This document shows positions 23,519 to 33,100 of a stretch of DNA of 64,000 bases, one piece after another (position 1 is the stretch's first letter; every line of letters starts with the position of its first letter). Under the pieces are notes generated by a model, which made no database searches, was not told the DNA's origin, and worked only from the letters and a program-made list of their open reading frames with translations. The stretch spans positions 833,630-897,629 of the forward strand of contig MNCI01030164.1 of the NCBI GenBank assembly GCA_015680685.1. The letters are read 5' to 3'. This DNA comes from Gnetum montanum. Lineage: Eukaryota > Streptophyta > Gnetopsida > Gnetales > Gnetaceae. A program made the position numbers and the translations under genes.

Positions 23519-23560
23519 ATGTCTGAAAACATGGTAAGCTGTTCAAGTATTGTTATATGA
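23519..23560 (+). promoter_or_regulatory. Upstream ORF overlapping the TNL start
   Basis: A 14-codon frame (ATG 23519, TGA 23558-23560) overlaps the TNL ATG at 23557 in an ATGA arrangement. It could lower or couple translation of the main frame. Alternatively, 'acatg|gtaagc' at 23529-23538 is a 5' splice donor and the uORF is split. Neither is proven. Confidence 0.35.
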
Positions 23561-24194
23561 TAATAAGAGCATTATTCGACTTGATAAAAAGATCATTATT
23601 CCAGAGAAGCCAAAAGCAGGAGGCAGAGGAGTATACAGACTCCCCAGCAACCAAAAGACGGGATCTGCAGCCTCAGCCTGGGCCTTCCTCAGATCTACTG
23701 CAGTCGGGTCTTGGGTCATCATATTCAAGTGGTGAGGGTTCTGTCAACAAGAAGCTCGATGTGTTCATCAGTTACAGAGGGCCTGATACAAAGTGCAACT
23801 TGGCTTATCCGATCTATTTCCTACTCCGGGAAAGAGGAGTTGAGGCGTTTCTGGACAGAGAAGAGTTGCAGAGTGGGGAGAGGTTCCCGGAGGCGATTGA
23901 TAAAGCCATTGCATGTTCCAAAGTGGATGTGTGCATCCTTTCCAGTGGATTCGCAGAATCTGAGTGGTGTCTTAACGAGTTAGTGATGATGCTGGATAAA
24001 TACGAAAGGGATACATCTACTCTGATTCCTATCTTCTATGATGTAAAACCTGCACAAGTCAAATATGTGACAGGAGCTTTTGGGCAGGGGTTTGAGAATT
24101 TACAAAGCAAAAACAGGAACTCCAGCGAAGACATTAAGCAATGGAGACGTGCTCTGGGCAAGATTGGAGATATCAGCGGATACGAAGGCAAAGG
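23557..24194 (+). CDS. TNL exon 1: N-terminal extension and TIR domain
   Basis: It encodes residues 1-212. About 65 residues rich in Arg, Lys, Gln and Pro precede the TIR; part of this (QPQPGPSS) also survives in the truncated paralogue at 17477. The TIR begins at KKLDVFISYRGPDT. It keeps the SEWCLNEL motif, with Glu141 at the position of the catalytic glutamate of plant TIR NADases and of SARM1, and the FYDVKPAQV motif. The exon ends GGCAAAGG|GTAAGT, leaving two bases of a Gly codon that are completed in exon 2. Confidence 0.88.
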
Positions 24195-27100
24195 GTAAGT
24201 GATGCTAACACGTTAATGTTTTAACTTGTTTCCGCGTATTTTTGTGAACTTTATTTTCCATACAAGTTTATTATCAGATATTGAAGCTTGCCGATGATCT
24301 ACACACACATAACTCTATGACTCTACAACTCAAAATTTAGGTTTATCCTTGGTATGTTTAAAATGCTTGCAATTAAACGCAGGCTATTTTCTTAATTCTT
24401 TTATAAATAGTAGATGAAAGTGGTGCATATGGTATTTTAATTACATTAATAGTATTTTATAACTACATCATTATCATTGGTACATCCCAACAAAATAAGG
24501 TCAGTTACATGAGTTCTTTTTAACCATTCATTTCTATGAAGAGCTAGATCTTTGTTTACTTACAGTTTTGTTAAATCATTTTCGATTATTGTTCATGTCT
24601 TCTTTAGTCTGCCTTTTTAGTGGCTTTCCTAGAGTGGTGATGCAATAACGTTTGTTTATAGACTCATTGTTTAATGTCCTTTGCACATGTCTAAACCATC
24701 TAAACCACCATTTTTGTAGCTTATGTAAAATAGAAGCCACTCCAAGTTTTCCTTTGATATCTATTATGTAGTTATCTCTTCTAGTAACATTTAACATTCA
24801 TCAAAGCATTTGCATTTCTATGAGATTGATTTGTTGTTCATGCCTTGTTTATACTACTTAACATTTAACACCATATTAGATAGCATGCCTAATTGCTGTC
24901 ATGTAATTTTTTTTAAATTTTATTAGTATTATTTTATCATATAAAATGCCACTAGTCTATCTCCATTTTGACCATCATGCTTTAATTCTATTTCCTATAT
25001 CTTTATCAGTTTCACCATTTAATTGGAAGATTATCTAGGTAGTAGAAATGCCTCTAGTGAGAAAGTTTTTTTTCCTTGAATTGCCATTCCTATTTTACCA
25101 TTGTTTATGCTATTATTAATATTGCATTCCATATATTTTGTCTTCTCCTAATTTTAAAACCTTTTGATTTGAGATCATATCTTGATTTTAGAAGTAATAT
25201 TTTTTGGAGTTGTATCCACCAACACAATATCATTTGTAAATAACATACACCAAGGGATTTCATCTTGTATTTCATTTGTTAATTCATCCATAATAATAGC
25301 AAATAAGTACGGGCTAAGTGCAAATCCTTGATGTAGATATACTATGACTAAACAATTAGATGTTTTTCCACAAGTTATTCTAATTTTAGTGGTAGCTCCT
25401 TTATGGATATCTTAAATTACTTTAATATATTTATCATGAATGTTTTTCCTCCACAAGGTACACCAAATAATATTACTAGGCCCTTTGCCATATGTTTTTT
25501 CTATGTCAATGAAGATCACATGTAGCCTTTATCTATGTTTTCTGAATTTCTTCATCAATTGTCGTATCAAGAAAATAGTCTCTATAGTATATCTCTCTCA
25601 CATAAATCCAAATTGATTTTCTAATACTATTGATTCAATTCTAAGACATTGCTCTATGACTCTCTTGTAATGCTTCATTGTGTGACTCATTAGCTTGATC
25701 ATTCTATAGTTTGTACAATTTTGTACGTCTCCTATTTTTATAAATGGGAATAATAAAGCTTTTTTTGTTTCCAATTTTTGGGTACTTCTTCATCCTTCAA
25801 AATTTTGTTAAGTAATTGTGTCACCCAAGAAACTCTTGTATGTCCTAATGCTTTTTAAGCTTTTCCATTTTTCATATTTGATAAGGTTGTCTTCATCTTA
25901 GAGAAGGAAAGTTCATTACCCAAACCAAAATTTGGTTCTTTTTCTTGGGTGTCTTCTCTTAGGAACTTTTCATTTAATAATTCTTGAAAATAATTTTTAC
26001 ACCTATCCAAAATTCCATTGTCTTCTACTTGATACATTTGATACAAGTAATGTCCTTCCATTTCTTGTTTCTTATTTTTGTTAATTTATATATAGAATTT
26101 TCTCCTTTCTTTGTTCCTAATTTCTCATAAAAACTACCTAAACCTTTATGTTTCACTTTGGCTATTGCTACAGTTGCTTCATTTTTTGCAATTTTGTATA
26201 TCAGCATGTTTTTTTGGCTACTGCTTTGCTGTCATTCGTCAGAGAATTTGTTCTTGTTTTAGATTGCATCTTGTACTTCATCACTCCACCACCATGTCTA
26301 CTTTAATATGTATTTTCTTACCTTTTATTTTACCCAAAATGTTCTTTCCAATTTTATATATGCAACTTTCCATTTAACCCTAAATTAAATTTGTAGAACA
26401 ATCCTAATTACAAAGGCATGAAGTAATAAATAAAAAAACATATGCAGTGAAGGAAGTTTTTTCTCTCAATCCTTTCTATGGACATAATACTAATATTCTC
26501 TCGATCCTTTCTACGGACATAATATTAATATTCCACACTGTCCCATTTATGAGCATACAGACGTATCAAAATAAATATATGAATCTTTCATAAAAATTGG
26601 TTTTTAACCTTTTTCTTTCCACCGGTGAATTTTTCTCAATCCTTTCCACGTACATAGTATTAATATTCAATATTGTCTCATTTATGAGCAAACAGAAATG
26701 TTTTAAAATAAATATATGCATCTTTCATAAAAATTGGTTTATAACGTTTTTCTTTCTACCAGTGAACATTGCAGGATCATTCTTAATAACCTTTTTCTTT
26801 CTACCAGTGACCATTGCAGGATCATTCTTAACAAAATATGTGAGCTTCTTGATGTTGGATCTGTGGCTACCTCCCAGAAAGTTCTTGGAATAAAGAAACA
26901 GTTGGTCAGTTCCCTTTGTAATATAATGAGATGTCGTGAAAATGGAAGAGGTGTGACATTAGTAGAAATAAGTGGTATTGGAGGCATTGGAAAAACCACA
27001 TTTGCAAAAGAACTTTATAATAAGATTTGCTATGAATTTGAGAGGTGCTGCTTCATTGAAGACATAAATGGTCTGACAGAAAAACATGGTATAAATGAAG

Positions 27101-30100
27101 TCCACAAAGAGCTTCTTAAAAAACTTTTTGGACAGGATTCAAGTTCCTTTAGAATGGAAGGAAAGAAACATTTGATGAAAAAACTGCACGAAGCAGAAAT
27201 TTTAGTAGTGTTTGACAATATTCACAGTAAAATTCCACTAAGTAAAGTGTTTGTTGAAGACAGTGTTTCTCTTAGTGAAAGGAGCATCATTATTGTAACT
27301 AGTAGGGAGGAGGGAGTTTTGAAGCATGACCCTGAAGTTAAAGAATATTGTAAAAATTTGATCCCACTAAAAATAAAAACCCTAGACTTTAATACATCAA
27401 AGGGAATATTTTGCCATTGTGCATTTGGAAGGATTGATGATAGGCAGAATGAATTTAATGAGCTGATAGAAAAGATGGTTAAAAAATGTGATGGATTACC
27501 ATTAGCATTGACTTTACTTGGTAGACATGTTTATAATAAAGAGATTAAATTCTGGGAAAATTTATTATGTTTCATGGAAGATTCTTTGTATAGTGAGGTG
27601 AAAGATAAGTTAAAATTTAGCTATGATAATCTTGGAACTGAGATGGAAAAATGCTTGTTCTTAGATGTGGCCACTTTTTTCCGAGGAGAAAAAGAAAGCT
27701 CACTGGTTCATGTTCGACAACGCAATGAGGAAGATGGTAAATCAATTCAATATGCTCTTGATATGTTGAAGAGTAATCTTTTGATCCATGTATCATTTAA
27801 TGGTGTTTTACATATGCATGATGTGCTGGTGGACTTGGGGAGAAGCATAGTTAAAGATGAAAATTTATGTCCTGGCCATCGTAGTCGCGTTTGGTATCCT
27901 TCTGACGTTAGACTTATGTTATCTCGTGAACTGGTATGAGTGTCTTACCATTCTTAAGATGATATTTCCTTTGATTTTACAAGTTAGGTAATTATTTTCT
28001 TATTTGTTTTTTTCCTATTCTTATTCTTTACATGTAAAAGGGATGATGTCGATTTCAGGGAACTGAAAAGGTGAAAGCATTAAGCTTAGTTTCAGGAGGC
28101 TCAGCCATATTGCATGAAGATCAATGTCCATGGTCTGCTGATGTATTCAACAAATTATCATCTTTGGAAATCTTGATACTACATGGTCATTGTATTCAAG
28201 GTATTAGATTATTTAATTAATTATCAAGCAAACATGTGTTCTTTGATCACAAAGTTTTTAAGTCAAAGATGGTAATAAGGTTAGGTTTTATGTTTTTTTA
28301 TAAATCTTAACCCAGGTGATTTTTCCAAGTTATCAAAGAGACTATTATGGTTGAGATGGACTAATTTTCCATACCTGGAGATTCCTCTAAAGCTCTGCAT
28401 AAAACATCTCAGAGTCTTACAAGTAACTAGTGAAAATATGATTTGGTTACCAGAACATCCTCCACAGGTGGGACTTAATTATGCACTGTTATTAGTAATA
28501 CAAATTGATTGTGATAATGTGTGTGCTAGATTTTTAAAAATGCAATACACTTTTTAAAATTTATGTTGCAAAAGTTTTGTTGGTATTATATTGTTAGGAG
28601 AAAGGGATTTAAAGAGCCAAAGTTCTAGGCTTTTAGATAGATGCCTCAAATAATAATTAAATTCATTGATGCATGAATATAACATTTTTTCCTATAACAT
28701 CTCTTAGAATAATTTGGAATATAGAGGAAAAATTAGTAGAATGCTATGTAATGTAGATGAAAAGGCTTAAATGAAGGACCTAATAAATAAAAGATTGACA
28801 AGTAGAATTATTGATTGCTATTAAAATCCTAATTCCTTAGGAACTATTAACTAGTTTCGCAAGCATATCTATAGAAAATCTTATAAAGTCAGAAGCATTT
28901 GTTGACATGGTCATCAAGTATAAGTAGTAGCTTATGGCAACTAGTTTTAATGTGAATCACTTCAAAAGCATTTTGTATTGAGGCAAAAAAACACCTTTTC
29001 CTCCCTTTGTTTGGATGAGCCTTACTCAATAATCATGTCCTTATCCATATTGTATAGGAACTCATGTAGTTGAAAATTTTACGTTAGGGGTTTGATTCCA
29101 ACAAGTAACACTAAGTTATAAAAGTACTACTTAAGTTTCTTGTTTACTATGTCCTCAAGGTACAAATAGTCATCTAGATAGTTCTAATAATCCCCACCTT
29201 CCCCATATACTTGGAAGGGAAACATGAAACTTGTAGAACATTTTATAGGTGTTCTCCAAAATGGAATTGATCTAATACAAAGGGGATGGTGATGGAGGCA
29301 TTAAAGGATCAACATAAACTTCATCCTACTTTTCTATGTTGAAATCAACAATCATTGGATCCTTCATGTTGTGATGTGTGTGGGTAACATCAACCAATTG
29401 ATTGAAACATTCCAAACTATTGCCATTATAATACCATTATACCATATACTAAGATATCATGGAAAGAGGGCAAGATGTTGAAACCTGAAATAATTCGACT
29501 ACAGATAATTCCAAAGACATATAGCCAATGCAATACATTAGAAGAATTATAAAGGAATATAATGATGTATTAACTATTTTTGCTTTTTAGTCTTATATGG
29601 GTAGCCACAATTGGGGCTATAATACTAACTATGTGATTCAAACTAGTAACCTCCTACCTAGCAAGCTAATGAGCTAATCACTTGAGCTAGCTATCATTGA
29701 CACCGAGGATTTGAGTAATTGTTGCATGATTGAGCAAGATAGTGGTTGTTGAATTAACTAAGGTAAATAACAAAGTATTTATTCTCTTCTTTTTGAGATG
29801 ATCATTAATTTTGACAAATGTGGCTACCTTTGTGATGCATCATAAGATAGACCAAGAACCTACAAGGGATAGATGGAAAATTCTTAGAGCATGCTAACTA
29901 GGGTATCCAAAAATTTCTTTATGCATTTGGTATTGTAGATGGCATATTGGACACCTACAAGAATTGGGTTTTATGGTGACATTTGTAGAAATGCATCAAA
30001 ATGGAAATAAATGCCACATTTACCTAATGGTAGGATTTATATCAATAGTCACATTTAGTTGTTCCATCATAGCCTTAATAGTGACGTTTCATTGATGAAA

Positions 30101-33100
30101 AGTCACAAAGGAACATCATGGTATCTATATCAGTATTATCTCAAGTGCCACATGACACCAATACTATTGTAACATTTCTACAAATACCAGCTTTCCATAT
30201 TAAACTATTTTTCATTTTCTAGCTTTTATATATTAATGGTTATTCCATTGGGATTGAACATGCTAAAACTAATAAGTCACATGTTAATCTTAGAAATAAT
30301 ATGTATGATGTAGTTGTATACTGCATCATTAATAACTATACAATACTTAATATTGACCTTTGCACATAGAAATGCCACATTAGTACCATGAAAGAACCTC
30401 AATGGTGACATTTTTACATAGAAATGTAACAATAATGCCATGTTAACTACCACAATGCTGACATTTATATAGAAATGTCACCATAGTATCATGTAAGAGG
30501 TAGTACCTCAATGGTAACCTTTTTACATAGAAATGACATCCTAACATCATGTAGGATCTAATTATGGCCTTTCTATATACAAATGCTACCATGACATCCA
30601 ATGGTGATCTTTCTTTTTTGAGAAAAAACTCAAAACCTAAATTTTAAAATGAAGTAAATATACAAAATTGGACTAAAAGGTCCAAGCACATCGAGTGACT
30701 TGGCAATGACAAACTAGAAGATAGTAACATGGGAAAATTTATGAGGAAAAAGGGCCACTAAGATCAATGTATGCATGACATTAATTTGAGAATTTAAAAA
30801 GTAAAAATTAAAAAACAAAATTCTAGTACTAGAAAGGCAACCAAAGATAGGTCATTCATTGAATAGTAGGTGACAATGGTAGTAGGTAAAAACTAGAGCT
30901 ACAACAAAGATAAGAATGACTATATAGCATGGTTGGTGTCGGTATAGCTAGGTGGAGTAATAATCTTAGGGAAACCTATTGATTTGAGGTAGTCATCATT
31001 CAAAGATTGATGGGTTAGATGTAGTAGTAGTAATCATAAGTCGTAATATCATTCGAGTGAAGAATAAACCCAGTTTGATCCTTCAAGAAAACAAGAGCAT
31101 TAGTAGTCTATGAAGGTTGGTACAAGCCAAAGGAGCCAATGGTGTTATCAAACATCCAAAACATCATGACTTGGGCATTGCAACAATGACATTTAGATTA
31201 TAGTTCCTCCACAGGATTGGGAAGAGGAAAAGTGTAGGATAGAATATTTTATTTCTATGGGCAAGATGGTAGTGGTTGTGGTGGAGTGATAGAGGTTAGT
31301 TTAGGAGAAGGTTGGTATTACAGTAGAGGATTTGTTAATTTTATGTCATCTGGGGTGTTAATGGATGAGTTAGAGGAGTGGGAGATTGATGTTGGTAAGG
31401 GCAAGGGCTAGATTAGCTTTACATGTGTAGGTGGTGATCAGAGGATGTGCAAACTGAAGCAAATGAACATGGGTTGGAGGTGGGACAATGCTAAGAAAGC
31501 ATTGCAAGATAAGGTGGCAATGAAGGTAGGATCAACACCCTCAAATAAGGAGTTGCAAGAAAGCAGACTTTGTGAAGAAGCATGCACTAAGAAGGATGTG
31601 TAGTTGGCATCCTTATATGAGGGGTGGAAGATTGTGACATTTCTTTAACAAAAAGCTAGCCTACTCCATAGCATTCTCTACGCTGCACTTGTGCAAAAAG
31701 TCCCATGACAAAACCAAGTTCTTGTATTAGTAAGGTCATTAGAAAGAGATGCATAAGATAAAGAGATAGCAAGGCTCATGAGCATCACAACTTATAATTC
31801 TAGCATGGTTGACGGGGCCAAGGCATTTGGGAAAGGCATAGGAGTTGAGCATTAGAACCAGGGGTAGACTTTGACTCCAATTGGATGAAGGCTAGTTTAT
31901 GTACAACATGAGAGAAAGGAGAGCTTGTTATGACATCACTCTTCAGAGTACACCATACAACTCTTGAGCTTGAAGTTGCCAAGAAATTGAGGATGAATTT
32001 AAGATAGACTATGGCCTCACCAATCATAGAATTTAATTTCAACAATATGATAAATTTGTAATTGGGAAGACCTTTCATGTTTATTGCCACTAGATCAACA
32101 TGGCTTGAACTAGCCTCAATTTTCTTTCTCACTCTCCTTGAACGTATCATTGAGGTCAACATGCATGACAACATGAGTGGATCAAACAAGACAATAAAAG
32201 GTCATAAAGTCATTCCGTCAAAATCTCACGAATGCTCAAAGCTAAGCATGGCATATGTACATACCAACAACATACACACACACACACACATGTGCACACA
32301 CACACATGTGTACATATCACTAGTCAAATCTCTACATGATAGTATATTATCAAGTTATCTACCATGTGTAAACATCATACTATATATTCAATATATATAT
32401 CACAAAACATTAGCCTATACATGTGAGACATATCCTATCAATATATACATTATATATGCTGCACAAACATCCATAACTAATAGGCTATCTATGTCAACAT
32501 CATTAGCAAATATATCCATTTCTCTCATAAAGACATGTAATAGAAAGGATAAGAACATGGACCCAAAGCCTCCAACACCTACCTTAGGTCCATTGGCCTA
32601 CTAAGCTGTTAGCTTCATTACGTACATAACAAAGGGATTAGTACAAGACTCAGTCAGAACCTTTACATGTGCCCCTACAAATGAAAAGTTTGGTGATGTG
32701 TTAGAGAAGAGGTGTAGGGTATACTAAGTAACCTGCAATGGGGATAGCATATCTCATGTCAAACAAGTATATCACATCACATCACATTGCATGACATGGC
32801 TAAACTATCATCTACATCACTAAGATCAAATGCCAACACTTGTCATGTTATCATCACAAGGATATCAAGTCATCATGCAAAAGTCCATGACAAAAACATA
32901 ATCAATAATCATAGGGCTCAATCACAAGCATACTATAACTAAGGCTCTATCATGGTGTTTTACAAATGCATGATATGATGGTGGACTTAGGAAGAAGCAT
33001 AGTTAAAGATGAAAATTTATGCTTGGGCCATTGTAGTTGTGTATGGTATTCTTCCAATGCGATATATATGTTATCCTATGAATTGGTATGAGTGGCAATT

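Noticed and set aside
29605-29700. Possible tRNA gene on the minus strand
   Set aside because: A and B boxes are present but the acceptor and anticodon stems do not pair well; a SINE head is more likely.
30351-30605. CRISPR-like direct repeats
   Set aside because: The units are diverged, contiguous and lack unique spacers, and this is plant nuclear DNA. It is a minisatellite.
32062-32604. 180-codon open frame
   Set aside because: It crosses a CA/TG microsatellite and has no family pattern. It lies inside the TNL intron.
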